Of a DNA stretch of 40,392 bases, positions 1 through 9,351 are shown in pieces. How positions within the stretch are numbered: position 1 is the stretch's first letter; each line of letters opens with the position of its first letter. The notes under the pieces were generated by a model. That model was given only the letters and a program-made list of their open reading frames with translations, did no database searches and was not told the origin of the DNA. The stretch is from an uncultured Flavobacteriaceae bacterium (GTDB taxonomy: Bacteria; Bacteroidota; Bacteroidia; Flavobacteriales; Flavobacteriaceae), in assembly GCA_938017825.1 (NCBI GenBank), contig CALIJE010000075.1, positions 1-40,392 on the forward strand, written 5' to 3'. The position numbers and the translations under genes were made by a program.

Positions 1-205
1 GTATTCCTGGAATTTCGAAGAATATTCTGGTGAAGGCTATACCACCTTTGAATTGGTCGCGAAAGCTGACCAAACCACCCTTACCTTAAAGAGTTTCGTT
101 CATGAACCTTTCCCAGACGATATTCCCGAATTTAAGCGGGAAAGTGGCCAGGCCGGGTGGGACTATTTGATCAAACAAAGTCTAGTTGACCATTTGGGCA
201 GCTGA
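1..205 (+). CDS. AHSA1/SRPBCC-family protein, C-terminal end (5' truncated)
   Basis: The reading frame is open from the first base (codons starting at base 2) and ends at TGA 203-205, giving about 67 residues. It contains a WNFEEYSG stretch, then a beta-rich segment (YTTFELVAKADQTTLTLKSF), then a helix running to GWDYLIKQSLVDHLGS. That order of strands followed by a long C-terminal helix fits the end of the Bet v1-like AHSA1/SRPBCC fold, in which a hydrophobic cavity binds small ligands or partner proteins. The start lies outside the window. No ligand can be inferred. The family call rests on a short fragment. Confidence 0.6.
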   Translation, partial: YSWNFEEYSGEGYTTFELVAKADQTTLTLKSFVHEPFPDDIPEFKRESGQAGWDYLIKQSLVDHLGS

Positions 206-289
206 GACCTAGAATCATTCCAAGACCACTCCCCTTTTGGTCAGTTATCAGTATATTAGTTACTTCTATCAACTAAGACCACTTAAAAA

Positions 290-1837
290 ATGAAAAAAGC
301 ACTACACTCTTGTTTCTGCTTGCTATTTGTATGTATTGGATTTGCTCAATCTACCGAAGAAATTGTATCCGCCATTCAAAAAGAAGCCAATCAAAACTCA
401 CAATTGGAACATCTTGCCCATGAGCTGATGGATGTCATAGGACCGCGTTTGGTCGGCACCCCACAAATGAAAAAAGCTAATGATTGGGCGGTCGCCAAAT
501 ATGCCAGCTGGGGCATTTCGGCCGAGAACCAAGAATGGGGAAAATGGCGCGGTTGGGAACGCGGTATCACCCATATTGACTTGGTAAGCCCGAGAGTTGT
601 CTCCCTAAGCGGCATGCAGTTGGCATGGAGCCCGTCTACGGGAAAAAAAGGCATCACGGCAAGTCTTGTTCGCCTCCCAGAAGTCTCCGATTCCTTGGAC
701 TTTGTGAACTGGCTGCCACAAGTGAAAGGCAAATTTGTGCTAGTTTCAATGCACCAACCTACAGGAAGGCCAGATTACAATTGGGAAGAATTCGCAACCG
801 AAGAATCTCTTTCAAAAATGAAATCGGAACGTGATTCATTGAACAAAGCATGGCGTCAAAATATGCGCAATACCGGTTATACGAGCAGAAACATCAACAA
901 AGTACTAGAACAAGCGGGTGCCGTTGGCATCATACAATCTAGATGGTCGCGAGCCTTCGGTGCCAATAAAATTTTCAGTGCAGGCACAGTGAAGATTCCG
1001 GCAATCGACCTCTCTTTAGAGGACTACGGCATGGTCTACCGCATGGTTAAAAGTGGGGTGAATCCGCAAATAAAAGTAGTGGCCGAATCAAAAGAGCTGG
1101 GCACTGTACCTACCTTTAATACGATCGCTACTATACCCGGCAAAGAACTCCCTGATGAATACGTGATTTTGTCGGCACATTTCGACTCCTGGGATGGGGC
1201 AACAGGTGCAACCGACAACGGTACTGGGACCATCACCATGATGGAGGCCGCGCGCATCCTCAAAAAAGTATATCCCAATCCTAAACGTACCATTCTAATA
1301 GGGCTTTGGGGCAGCGAGGAACAGGGGCTCAATGGCTCGAGGGCCTTTGTGGAAGACAACCCAAAAATTGTAGCAGGGCTTCAAGCCGCTTTCAACCAGG
1401 ATAACGGTACTGGGAGAGTGGTCAACCTATCTGGTCAGGGCTTTTTGCATGCCTATGATTATCTAGGGCGCTGGCTAGAAGCTGTTCCAAAAGACATTAC
1501 CCGACACATTGAAACCAATTTTCCAGGTAACCCGGCCAGAGGAGGTAGCGATTATGCCTCTTTTGTAGCCGTTGGAGCTCCCGCCTTTTCATTAAGCTCC
1601 TTAAGTTGGAGCTATTGGAACTATACTTGGCACACCAATTTGGATACCTATGATAAAATCGTTTTTGACGATGTGCGAAACAATGCGATCCTCACGGCAA
1701 TTTTAACCTATATGGCCAGTGAGGATCCTGAAAGAACATCACGGGAAAAAGCCGTTTTGGGCATTAATCCCAGAAGCGGAAAAAAAGGCGAATGGCCAAA
1801 GCCCCGTGCACCTCAACGTAATGGCGGTCAAAACTAA
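290..1837 (+). CDS. Secreted M28-family zinc aminopeptidase/carboxypeptidase with PA-like insert
   Basis: 515 residues with a signal peptide (1-20, ending FAQ). It should be exported and cleave N-terminal residues or dipeptides from peptides using two zinc ions. The M28 metal site is visible: H297 (SAHFDS), D309 (ATDNG), the E343-E344 pair (GSEEQGLNGS, catalytic base plus ligand), D371 (NQDNGTG) and H448 (WHTNLDT). Residues about 120-270 carry a PA-domain-like insert, as in larger M28 enzymes. The length suits a PA-M28 protein. The ATG at 290 is preceded by an A-rich leader and gives a complete signal peptide. The next gene starts 18 bases after the stop, so the two are probably co-transcribed. 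Substrate specificity cannot be read from the sequence. Confidence 0.9.
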   Translation: MKKALHSCFCLLFVCIGFAQSTEEIVSAIQKEANQNSQLEHLAHELMDVIGPRLVGTPQMKKANDWAVAKYASWGISAENQEWGKWRGWERGITHIDLVSPRVVSLSGMQLAWSPSTGKKGITASLVRLPEVSDSLDFVNWLPQVKGKFVLVSMHQPTGRPDYNWEEFATEESLSKMKSERDSLNKAWRQNMRNTGYTSRNINKVLEQAGAVGIIQSRWSRAFGANKIFSAGTVKIPAIDLSLEDYGMVYRMVKSGVNPQIKVVAESKELGTVPTFNTIATIPGKELPDEYVILSAHFDSWDGATGATDNGTGTITMMEAARILKKVYPNPKRTILIGLWGSEEQGLNGSRAFVEDNPKIVAGLQAAFNQDNGTGRVVNLSGQGFLHAYDYLGRWLEAVPKDITRHIETNFPGNPARGGSDYASFVAVGAPAFSLSSLSWSYWNYTWHTNLDTYDKIVFDDVRNNAILTAILTYMASEDPERTSREKAVLGINPRSGKKGEWPKPRAPQRNGGQN

Positions 1838-1855
1838 CACCCAAAATACCAACCA

Positions 1856-4800
1856 ATGAAAAGATTAAATATACTCCTGGTTCTTGTACTGACCGTTCCA
1901 CTAACACTGCAATCGCAAAGAAGAAAAAAGAAAGCCTCTGCGCCAACGATCGAAGTACGTGACAGTATGTTTCATGGCCTCAAGTGGCGCAATATAGGTC
2001 CGTTTCGAGGGGGGCGTAGTGTGGCCTCATCCGGAGTAGTTGGCCAACCCGGAACCTATTATATGGGAACCGTAGGTGGGGGCATTTGGAAGACTACGGA
2101 CGACGGACTCAATTGGAAAAATATTTCGGACGGATTTCTAAAAACAGGTACCGTGGGTTCAATTGCGGTTTCGGAAAGCGATCCCAATGTCGTAGTAGCC
2201 GGCATGGGGGAACATGCGGCCCGTGGGGTAATGACATCTATGGGAGACGGAGTATATAAATCTACCGACGCCGGTAAGACATGGAAGCATATTGGCTTGG
2301 ACAAAAGTCGACATATTTCCGATGTCATCATCCACCCTACCAATCCTGATATCATGTTCGTGGCGGCCCAGGGAGCCCAATATGGCCCGAGCGATGAACG
2401 CGGTATCTATCGTTCAACCGATGGGGGTGATTCTTGGGAACGCACCCTTTTTGTAAATAATACCACAGGCGCTTCCGATCTATCAATGGACATGAAAAAT
2501 CCGTCGATACTGTATGCCGCCATGTGGCAACATAGGCGCTACCCTTGGATTATGGAATCTGGCGGGGCTTCCTCGGGGCTATATAAGTCTACAGACGGGG
2601 GAGTCAGCTGGGACAAAATGAAAACAGGACTGCCAAAAGAATTTGGCAAAGCAGGCATTTCGGTGTCTAGGGCAAATAACGAAGTTGTTTTCGCAGTAAT
2701 CGAGGCAGAAGGCACCAAAGGTGGCGTATACAAATCGACAAATGCCGGTAAAAAATGGGCCCAAGTAAATAAAGACCGTATCAATATTGCCCGTTCTTGG
2801 TACTATATGGAAATCGTTGCAGATACACAGAACGAGAACATCGTTTATGTATTAAATGCTCCCGTGACCAAATCTATCGATGGCGGCAAGAGCTTTAAGC
2901 CATTGCCCACTCCGCATGGCGACAACCATCATCTATGGATCGACCCGAACAACAACCAGCGCATGATCAATTCAAACGACGGCGGATCAAATGTTTCCAA
3001 CAACGGAGGTATAAGCTGGAGCACACAAACCAATCAGAATACCGCTCAATTCTACCGCGTTATCACTGACAATTTGGTGCCCTATAATGTATATGGAGGA
3101 CAACAAGACAATTCGACCGTTGCGATCGCAAGTCGCACGAACGATGCCGGTATTGATTGGAAAGACTGGTATGCCGTAGCTGGTGGGGAGAGTGCCTTTT
3201 TAGCCTTTGACCCAGATGACCCTCAAATTATCTATGGAGGCACCTATCAGGGAAATCTCGATAAGTGGGATGCCAGCTCTCGCGAATCCAAACCCATTAA
3301 GGAATATCCCGAATTGGGCCTTAGCATTGCACCCAAAGATTCAAAATACCGCTACAATTGGAATGCGCCCGTAATTACCTCCCCTCATGATAGAAAAACC
3401 ATTTACCACGCAGGAAATATCGTTTTTAAATCTACCGATGAAGGGCAAAGTTGGGAAACCGTTAGTCCTGATCTAACTAAAAATGAAGTTGACAAGCATG
3501 GTCCTGGTGGCGGGCCCTATACCAATGAGGCAGCCGGGGGAGAAAACTATAATACAATTAGCTATCTGGTAGAATCGAAACATGAAAAAGGAGTTCTTTG
3601 GGCAGGATCGGATGACGGGCTCTTACACCTCACTAGAGATGGCGGACAAAATTGGTCTAATGTAACCCCACCAAATATTGCCGATGGCATTGTGAATAGT
3701 ATCGATATTTCTCATCACGACCCGGCCACCGCCTATGTAGTGGTAATGCGGTATAAATCAATGGACCTGCGATCCCATATTTTTAGAACTACCGATTACG
3801 GTCGCTCATGGACCCGAATCGTTAATGGCATAAACGGTGAGCACACCTTTACAAGGGTGGTGCGTGCAGATCCAAAACGAAAAGGGCTGTTGTACGCCGG
3901 CACCGAAACCGGACTCTTTATTTCTTTGGATGACGGTCAAAACTGGCAGCCGTTTCAATTGAATTTACCCGTAGTACCGATCAACGACCTGGTCATTCAG
4001 GACAATGATCTAGTGGCGGCCACTGCTGGGCGTTCCTTTTGGATTTTGGATGATCTGGGAGCCCTTCAAAATATTGCCGCCCCAAAAGCACCTTTGAAGA
4101 TTTTCAAACCCAAAGACACCTATCTCATTTTTGGCGGTAGTAGCAATCGTCCGCGACCCGGGCTCGGACAGAACCCAAAACAAGGGGTAACCATAGATTA
4201 TTACTTAGACAAACCGGGCGATAGTGCCAAGCTCTCCCTAGAAATTTTAAAAGACGGCAAACTCATAAGAACTTATAGCAACAAAAAGCAAAAAGACTTC
4301 AAAACGTGGCCCGGAGGCCCATCTAAACCGCAGCTGCTTCCTGCAAAAAAAGGCTACAATCGTTTTACCTGGAATTTCAGAAAGGAAGATCTACCCGCAA
4401 TAGACAAGGTATTCGTTTTTGGCGGTCACACGGGATCAACAGCTGGGCCAGGAGAATTCACCCTAAAACTGACCTTGAATAAGCTAACCTCCGAAACAAA
4501 GGCAACCGTGCTGCCTAATCCCAAAATAAAAGCGACCGCTGAAGATTACGAAACCCAGCAAGGGCTATTGGACGCTATTGAACGCACCTTGAAAACCATT
4601 CATTTGTCGGTCAACGAAATGCGTTCGGCCAAAAAGCAATTACAATCCTATAAGAAGCTGCTCAAGGATAATGATTCGGCCAAAGCGCTATTGGAGAAAG
4701 GCGACACCTTGCTCGAACGTATTACCTCATGGGAAGAAAATTTAATTCAGCCCAAGCAAAAGACCTTCCAAGACGTCATCAACTACAACAACAAGCTCAA

Positions 4801-5002
4801 TGCACAATTGATTCATTTAAAAGGCTATGTCGACTCTGCAGAACCCAAGGTGACCAAAGGCGCCCAGGAGCGCTGGGCCGATTTACAAAAAGATTGGCAA
4901 GTCTATGAAAATGAGCGCTCGGCTATCATTGAAGAAGAAATGAGCGCCTACAATTCCTTGTATAAAGAATTGGGGCTGCCAGCGTTAATTCTATCTGACT
5001 AA
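1856..5002 (+). CDS. Exported Asp-box (BNR/VPS10-sortilin-like) beta-propeller protein
   Basis: 1048 residues with a signal peptide (about 1-20) followed by a basic RRKKK patch. At least ten Asp-box motifs of the S/T-x-D-x-G-x-x-W type run through roughly residues 70-700, for example [50 protein letters not shown] and [10 protein letters not shown]. This marks one or two large beta-propellers like those of sortilin VPS10 domains, xyloglucanases and sialidases. A beta-rich segment follows, then a helical C-terminal region (about 900-1048). Databases often call such proteins 'glycosyl hydrolase', but I see no catalytic site that proves glycosidase activity. A peptide- or protein-binding role next to the M28 peptidase is equally likely. 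TAA overlaps the ATG of the next gene (TAATG). Confidence 0.85.
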   Translation: MKRLNILLVLVLTVPLTLQSQRRKKKASAPTIEVRDSMFHGLKWRNIGPFRGGRSVASSGVVGQPGTYYMGTVGGGIWKTTDDGLNWKNISDGFLKTGTVGSIAVSESDPNVVVAGMGEHAARGVMTSMGDGVYKSTDAGKTWKHIGLDKSRHISDVIIHPTNPDIMFVAAQGAQYGPSDERGIYRSTDGGDSWERTLFVNNTTGASDLSMDMKNPSILYAAMWQHRRYPWIMESGGASSGLYKSTDGGVSWDKMKTGLPKEFGKAGISVSRANNEVVFAVIEAEGTKGGVYKSTNAGKKWAQVNKDRINIARSWYYMEIVADTQNENIVYVLNAPVTKSIDGGKSFKPLPTPHGDNHHLWIDPNNNQRMINSNDGGSNVSNNGGISWSTQTNQNTAQFYRVITDNLVPYNVYGGQQDNSTVAIASRTNDAGIDWKDWYAVAGGESAFLAFDPDDPQIIYGGTYQGNLDKWDASSRESKPIKEYPELGLSIAPKDSKYRYNWNAPVITSPHDRKTIYHAGNIVFKSTDEGQSWETVSPDLTKNEVDKHGPGGGPYTNEAAGGENYNTISYLVESKHEKGVLWAGSDDGLLHLTRDGGQNWSNVTPPNIADGIVNSIDISHHDPATAYVVVMRYKSMDLRSHIFRTTDYGRSWTRIVNGINGEHTFTRVVRADPKRKGLLYAGTETGLFISLDDGQNWQPFQLNLPVVPINDLVIQDNDLVAATAGRSFWILDDLGALQNIAAPKAPLKIFKPKDTYLIFGGSSNRPRPGLGQNPKQGVTIDYYLDKPGDSAKLSLEILKDGKLIRTYSNKKQKDFKTWPGGPSKPQLLPAKKGYNRFTWNFRKEDLPAIDKVFVFGGHTGSTAGPGEFTLKLTLNKLTSETKATVLPNPKIKATAEDYETQQGLLDAIERTLKTIHLSVNEMRSAKKQLQSYKKLLKDNDSAKALLEKGDTLLERITSWEENLIQPKQKTFQDVINYNNKLNAQLIHLKGYVDSAEPKVTKGAQERWADLQKDWQVYENERSAIIEEEMSAYNSLYKELGLPALILSD

Positions 5003-5562
5003 TGATAGTAGACCAAACCTTTAAGAATCAAAATTATACGCAGTCTCGACTCCTCAAAGGTGAATACGAAAACTGCGTTTTCGAGGGTTGTAATTTTGAG
5101 CAAGGGTATCTAGACAACCAAAATTTCATGGAGTGCGAGTTTATTGATTGTAACCTCAGCAATGCAAATCTTTCGCATACCATTTTCAAGGAGGTGCGTT
5201 TTTCGCATTGCAAAATGATGGGGCTAAGATTTGAAGATTGTAATGATTTTTTGATGGACTTTAGTTTTCATCATTGTGCCCTCAGTTTCTCCTCTTTCTA
5301 CGGGCTGAATTTAAAGAGCCAACAGTTCATTGATTGTAAACTGAACGAAGTTGATTTTACCGAGGCCGAACTCGGTGAGGCGAATTTCGACAGCAGTGAT
5401 TTAGATCGAGCCATCTTTTTTGAAACCAGCTTGATCAAGGCCGACTTCTCTAATGCTAGAAACTTTAACATTGACCCTGAAAAAAATCGGCTTTCAAAAG
5501 CCAAGTTCTCCAAGGAAGGACTAAGTGGATTGTTGTACAAGCATAATCTGGTGGTTGTTTAA
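5002..5562 (+). CDS. Pentapeptide-repeat protein, Qnr/McbG-like
   Basis: 186 residues built almost entirely of A(D/N)LxX-type pentapeptides with the typical F/L face: CVFEGCNFEQGYL, CEFIDCNLSNANL, CKLNEVDFTEAELGEANF and SDLDRAIFFETSLIKADF. These form a right-handed quadrilateral beta-helix. The C-terminal 'NIDPEKNR..KAKFSKEGLSGLL' segment resembles Bacteroidota relatives of Qnr/McbG. Qnr proteins (about 218 residues) mimic DNA and protect gyrase from quinolones. This one is shorter, and whether it binds gyrase is unknown. There is no signal peptide, so it is cytosolic. Its ATG overlaps the stop of the upstream exported propeller gene by one base, implying coupled translation of two functionally dissimilar proteins. 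Confidence 0.85.
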   Translation: MIVDQTFKNQNYTQSRLLKGEYENCVFEGCNFEQGYLDNQNFMECEFIDCNLSNANLSHTIFKEVRFSHCKMMGLRFEDCNDFLMDFSFHHCALSFSSFYGLNLKSQQFIDCKLNEVDFTEAELGEANFDSSDLDRAIFFETSLIKADFSNARNFNIDPEKNRLSKAKFSKEGLSGLLYKHNLVVV

Positions 5563-5577
5563 ACATCTTGTTAAACG

Positions 5578-5603
5578 TTTGCCAACGGATATTTTGTATC
5601 TTG
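5578..5603 (+). promoter_or_regulatory. Weak candidate promoter for the DUF6265-like gene
   Basis: TTTG at 5578-5581 and TATCTTG at 5597-5603 resemble the Bacteroidota TTTG / TAnnTTTG promoter. The spacer is 15 bases, slightly below the usual 17-23, and the -7 box lacks one T. It lies 20-45 bases before the ATG at 5623, after the pentapeptide gene stop. Confidence 0.25.
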
Positions 5604-5622
5604 TTTCTCCAATTCGCGTGGC

Positions 5623-6117
5623 ATGAAACGTTTTGTATTCTTACTCTTACTATCATCATCTTATGTCTTCGGACAACATACCCTTTCTTTTGAAGAAGGG
5701 GCAAGCTCGCCCAAAGCAGATTTATCTCAAGTTGCATGGATAGAGGGTCATTGGAAAGGTGAAGCCTTTGGGGGTATTACCGAAGAAATCTGGAGTCCGG
5801 CTCTAGGGGGTTCTATGATGTTCTCATTTAAGCACGTAGCAGACGGTAAGGTTACTTTTTATGAACTAGGGCATATTCGTCAATTAGATGAAACTCTAAT
5901 TTTTCAACTCAAACATTTTGGCGAAGATCTTAAGGGTTGGGAGGAGAAAGACGAAATGGTCACCGCAAAATTGATCAAGGTCGAAGAAAACCGCATCTAT
6001 TTTGATGGCTTTACCTTCGAGAAGATCAGTGCCGATGAAATAAATATATATGTGGTCATTTCTGAAGATGGTACAACGGAAGAGGTCAAATTCAATTCCA
6101 AAAGGGTAAAAAAATGA
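5623..6117 (+). CDS. Secreted DUF6265-like protein
   Basis: 164 residues. An N-terminal signal peptide (about 1-17, MKRFVFLLLLSSSYVFG) is followed by one compact domain beginning LSQVAWIEGHWKGEAFGG and continuing with EEIWSPALGGSMMFSFKH. This opening (a W-x-x-G-x-W core and an E.WSP block) matches, from memory, the DUF6265 family of small lipocalin-like or calycin-like exported proteins. No enzymatic residues are identifiable. Its TGA overlaps the next ATG (ATGA at 6114-6117), so it is coupled to the zinc-ribbon gene. The function is unknown. Confidence 0.7.
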   Translation: MKRFVFLLLLSSSYVFGQHTLSFEEGASSPKADLSQVAWIEGHWKGEAFGGITEEIWSPALGGSMMFSFKHVADGKVTFYELGHIRQLDETLIFQLKHFGEDLKGWEEKDEMVTAKLIKVEENRIYFDGFTFEKISADEINIYVVISEDGTTEEVKFNSKRVKK

Positions 6118-6464
6118 AGAAAACCTGCGAAGAATGTGGTGATGAGCTAATGGGGCGCAGCGATAAAAAATTCTGCTCGGACGGATGTAGAAATGCCTAT
6201 CACAATAAGGTAAATCCGGCTAGCAGAAACTTGGTTCGCAATATCAACAATCGCTTGCGCAAAAACTATCGTATTTTGGGAAGTTTCGCATTAAAAGACG
6301 GCAAAACCCGCACGACCAAAACAAGATTGCTAGACAAAAATTTCGATTTCGATTTTATCACCAATCTGTATACCACGAAAAAAGGTACCACCTATTACTT
6401 TGTATACGACCTAGGGTATCTGCCGTTAGACAACGATTACTATATGATCGTAAAAAGAGAGTAA
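6114..6464 (+). CDS. Small zinc-ribbon protein
   Basis: 116 residues. The N-terminus has a treble-clef or ribbon-like cluster: C5-x2-C8 (CEECG), then C21-x3-C25 in KKFCSDGCRNAYHNK. This is the DUF2116-type 'CxxC...FCSdgCRnayhn' pattern. The rest (about 35-116) is basic and then beta-rich (FDFDFITNLYTTKKGTTYYFVYD), without recognised motifs. It is cytosolic and could bind nucleic acid or protein, but nothing here decides that. It is translationally coupled to the upstream secreted protein through a 4-base overlap. Similar short zinc-ribbon proteins are common in Flavobacteriaceae, usually as hypothetical proteins. Confidence 0.8.
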   Translation: MKKTCEECGDELMGRSDKKFCSDGCRNAYHNKVNPASRNLVRNINNRLRKNYRILGSFALKDGKTRTTKTRLLDKNFDFDFITNLYTTKKGTTYYFVYDLGYLPLDNDYYMIVKRE

Positions 6465-6476
6465 GTGGGCACTTAC
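6461..6476. terminator. Palindrome between convergent genes, possible bidirectional terminator
   Basis: GTAAGTG (6461-6467) and CACTTAC (6470-6476) are perfect complements. The stem extends by A6460-T6477, leaving an effective loop of about four bases. The stop codon of the zinc-ribbon gene (6462-6464) lies inside the left arm and that of the CBS gene (6477-6479) abuts the right arm. No U-tract follows on either strand, so terminator function is only suggested by position. Confidence 0.35.
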
Positions 6477-6947
6477 TTATTTCCAATTTTGCCCGCTCAA
6501 CTTTAGTGCAGCTACAACAATATCCTTTCTACTGATCTGTCCGACCAGAAGTCCATCTTTCATGACGGGGAGTCGTCTCCTATTGTTTTTATGAAACACC
6601 CCAGCCGCACCAAAAATGGTCATCTCATGCGGAATCGTTTCCACGTTTTTTGTCATGAACTTCTCCACGCTCTTATCTAAAATAGGTTGATTGAAATAGC
6701 GACTCTCGGAAATCTGCTTCATACAATCGGCCTCTGAAATGATGCCAACAAGGAAGCCATTTTCATCCAATACAGGGCCACCGGAGATATTGTATTTGGT
6801 AAATTGTTCCATCACCTCCAATATTGATTGGTCTGGTGTAAAAGTGACCAGTTTTTTGGTCATATAGTCCGTAACCAATATGGGGGCTTTAAATTCTTTT
6901 TTGGCGAGTGGTTTGGCTCTTCGACCTTGAAAGCTCTTGATTCCCAT
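6477..6947 (-). CDS. CBS-domain pair protein
   Basis: 156 residues from the ATG at 6945-6947. The frame stays open upstream to 7088, but those extra 47 codons are Lys/Ile/Phe-rich and unlike a conserved domain. The MGIKSFQGRRA start matches the usual beginning of this short flavobacterial family as I remember it. Two CBS motifs follow: about 28-85 (VTDYMTKKLVTFTPDQSILEV) and about 95-150 (VEKFMTKNVETIPHEMTIF), each closing with a G-x-(I/S)-(S) turn (VGIISEADCMK, VGQISRKDIV). CBS pairs bind adenosyl ligands (AMP, ATP, SAM) and regulate partners. As a free-standing pair, its partner is unknown. It is cytosolic and divergent from the membrane M28 gene. Confidence 0.85.
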   Translation of the reverse strand: MGIKSFQGRRAKPLAKKEFKAPILVTDYMTKKLVTFTPDQSILEVMEQFTKYNISGGPVLDENGFLVGIISEADCMKQISESRYFNQPILDKSVEKFMTKNVETIPHEMTIFGAAGVFHKNNRRRLPVMKDGLLVGQISRKDIVVAALKLSGQNWK

Positions 6948-7065
6948 AATATTTGCGTTTTGGTGAATCTTAAATTTAATGATTTTCAGGCAATTATCCC
7001 GATTTTTTAGATATAATGCACGGTCCGCTTCAAATTTTATACATTTAGAGTCTGTTTTGAAATAT

Positions 7066-9351
7066 ATGAAACGCTTTCCTTCTTCCACAACCCTTATATT
7101 GTTGCTTCTCGCTTTGTATTGGGCCTTTAGGTCACTTATGCCGAGTTATAATGGCCAGGACAAGGTACCCGAATCTTCATTTTCAACAGACAGGGCCCTT
7201 ACGCATGTTAAGCAAATCTCCCAGAAGCCACACGGTGTTGGCTTTCCCGCACATTCTGAAGTTAGGGAGTACATCGTTTCCGAATTGGAGAAAATGGGAC
7301 TGGAAACCTCCTTGCAGGAAGGTTATACCCCTGGCGATTGGGGCAACCTTAGTAAGGCGACCAATATACTAGCGCGAATCAAAGGTTCGGAAAAGGGAAA
7401 GGCCTTGTTACTCTTGTCCCATTACGATAGTAGTCCGCATTCTTCGTTAGGCGCAAGTGATGCCGGTTCGGGGGTCGCAACCGTTTTAGAGGGCCTACGC
7501 GCCTTTTTAGCGGAGAAAAAACAGCATGCGAACGATATCATCATTCTCTTATCGGATGCGGAGGAATTAGGACTTAATGGAGCAGACCTATTTGTTAGCC
7601 AACATCCATGGACCAGAGAAGTTGGACTGGTACTGAATTTTGAAGCGCGCGGCAGTGGTGGACCGAGTTATATGCTTCTCGAAACCAATCGAGGCAATGC
7701 TAGACTTATCGAGGAATACACCAAGGCCATTCCGAACCACACGGTCGCCAATTCTTTGGCGTATAGCATTTATAAGATGTTGCCAAACGATACCGATTTG
7801 ACCGTTTTTCGGGAAGACGCTGATATCGAAGGTTTCAATTTTGCTTTTATTGACGATCATTTCGATTACCATACGGCACAAGACAGTTATGAACGACTAG
7901 ACCGCAACAGTCTAATGCACCAAGGCGAATACCTCATGCCATTGTTGCAGCATTTTAGCAATACTGATCTCACGAATCTAAAAAGTCCGAACGATCTTGT
8001 TTATTTCAGCATTCCCTTTTTTAAACTGGTCTCTTACCCTTATGAGTGGATCTGGCCCATGTTTGGGTTGGCCGTTCTACTTTTTATCGTCTTGCTGATC
8101 TATGGTCTACGCAGAAAAAGTCTTAAGGTAAACCAGATCGCTTTAGGTTTTGCACCTGCCCTGATTACATTGGGACTAAATGGCCTTATAGGATATTTTG
8201 GCTGGTCGGTCTTAGAGGTACTCTATCCTCAATATAAGGATATGCTGCATGGCTTTACCTATAATGGTCACGTCTATATCATTGCCTTTGTATTGCTGTC
8301 TTCCGGCATCTGTTTCTGGGTTTACAACAAATTCAAGAAATTGCGGCCGGCCAATCAACTGGTCGCCCCGCTTGTTATTTGGCTGATCATATGCGCGGCA
8401 GCTGGGGATTCGTTAAAGGGAGCGAGTTTTCTTATCGTACCGGTATTTGCCTTATTGGCAGCCTTTATGGTCATGATAAATCAACGCCGGCCCAATGCCT
8501 ATTTATTGGTTTTCCTATGTATCCCAGCTTTATGGATTCTTGGGCCCTTCGTTAAAATGTTCCCGGTGGGCCTAGGTCTAAAAATGATCATTACCGTTAC
8601 AGTTCTTGTAACCCTGACTTTTGTGCTGCTACTCCCGGTCTTTGGTTTTTATCGTAAAAAACATCGATTGGCGCATTTGTGTTTTTTCCTTTTTGCGATA
8701 GCCATGGGCTATGCCCATTTCAATTCTGGTTTTGATAAGGATAATGCAAAGCCCAGTAGTTTGCTATATGTATTGGATGCCGACAAGAACACGGCAAAGT
8801 GGGCCACTTATGACACAAAATTAATCAACTGGAACGCTCAGTTTTTGGGGAAAGACAAATTCAAACCCGAAAAACTTGCCGAACAAACCATTAGCAGTAA
8901 ATATGGTTCTGGTTTTTCTTTCGTGAACGATGCACCTTTAAAACAAATTGCAGCCCCAGTAATTGAAAAAGGTCTGGATACGATTATTGGCGATGAGCGT
9001 ATTCTTGATATTTGTATAAAACCACAACGAAACGTAAACCGCTTAGAAATTTTCACCAATCCGATAAGCGTTAAAAGTGCAATAGCAAATGGTGCGCAGC
9101 TTACCGATTACTTTTTAGAGAACCGGAAAAGAGGAAAGTTACTGACACACTATATCAGCCAGAATGCTTTTACAGACCTACAATTGCGCATCCCAAAAGA
9201 TTCGGTACTAGAGCTGACGATTTATGAGTCCTCATTCGATTTACTGACCAATAAACAGTTTAGTGTACCACAACGACCCGAACATAGTATTCCTATGCCT
9301 TTTGTTCTGAACGATGCCATCCTAGTGACCAAAACCATCCGATTTGAATAA
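7066..9351 (+). CDS. Membrane-anchored M28 peptidase with C-terminal multi-span region
   Basis: 761 residues from ATG 7066. The frame opens 29 codons earlier, but MKRFPSSTTLILLLLALYWAF begins with a signal-anchor, which favours 7066. The M28 site is complete: H119 (LSHYDSS), D132 (SDAGSG), E166-E167 (DAEELGLNG), E193 (NFEARG) and H269 (DYHTAQD). After about residue 340 there are roughly eight to nine hydrophobic segments (to about 590) and then a beta-rich soluble tail. This layout resembles eukaryotic ER metallopeptidase 1 (Fxna) and bacterial homologues. The catalytic domain should face the periplasm and release N-terminal residues. The next gene overlaps its end by 8 bases. Confidence 0.88.
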   Translation: MKRFPSSTTLILLLLALYWAFRSLMPSYNGQDKVPESSFSTDRALTHVKQISQKPHGVGFPAHSEVREYIVSELEKMGLETSLQEGYTPGDWGNLSKATNILARIKGSEKGKALLLLSHYDSSPHSSLGASDAGSGVATVLEGLRAFLAEKKQHANDIIILLSDAEELGLNGADLFVSQHPWTREVGLVLNFEARGSGGPSYMLLETNRGNARLIEEYTKAIPNHTVANSLAYSIYKMLPNDTDLTVFREDADIEGFNFAFIDDHFDYHTAQDSYERLDRNSLMHQGEYLMPLLQHFSNTDLTNLKSPNDLVYFSIPFFKLVSYPYEWIWPMFGLAVLLFIVLLIYGLRRKSLKVNQIALGFAPALITLGLNGLIGYFGWSVLEVLYPQYKDMLHGFTYNGHVYIIAFVLLSSGICFWVYNKFKKLRPANQLVAPLVIWLIICAAAGDSLKGASFLIVPVFALLAAFMVMINQRRPNAYLLVFLCIPALWILGPFVKMFPVGLGLKMIITVTVLVTLTFVLLLPVFGFYRKKHRLAHLCFFLFAIAMGYAHFNSGFDKDNAKPSSLLYVLDADKNTAKWATYDTKLINWNAQFLGKDKFKPEKLAEQTISSKYGSGFSFVNDAPLKQIAAPVIEKGLDTIIGDERILDICIKPQRNVNRLEIFTNPISVKSAIANGAQLTDYFLENRKRGKLLTHYISQNAFTDLQLRIPKDSVLELTIYESSFDLLTNKQFSVPQRPEHSIPMPFVLNDAILVTKTIRFE

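Noticed and set aside
222..283. AAGACCACT repeated at 222-230 and 275-283
   Set aside because: A 9-base direct repeat in a short AT-rich leader with no further structure; could be chance. A GACCA/TGGTC stem here is also too weak for a terminator.
1856..5002. Assignment of the Asp-box protein as a proven glycoside hydrolase
   Set aside because: Asp-box repeats are structural. I could not identify a conserved catalytic pair, so only the propeller fold is claimed.
6948..7088. 47-codon N-terminal extension of the CBS protein
   Set aside because: It would run through the divergent promoter region and into the start of the membrane peptidase gene, and does not resemble the family.
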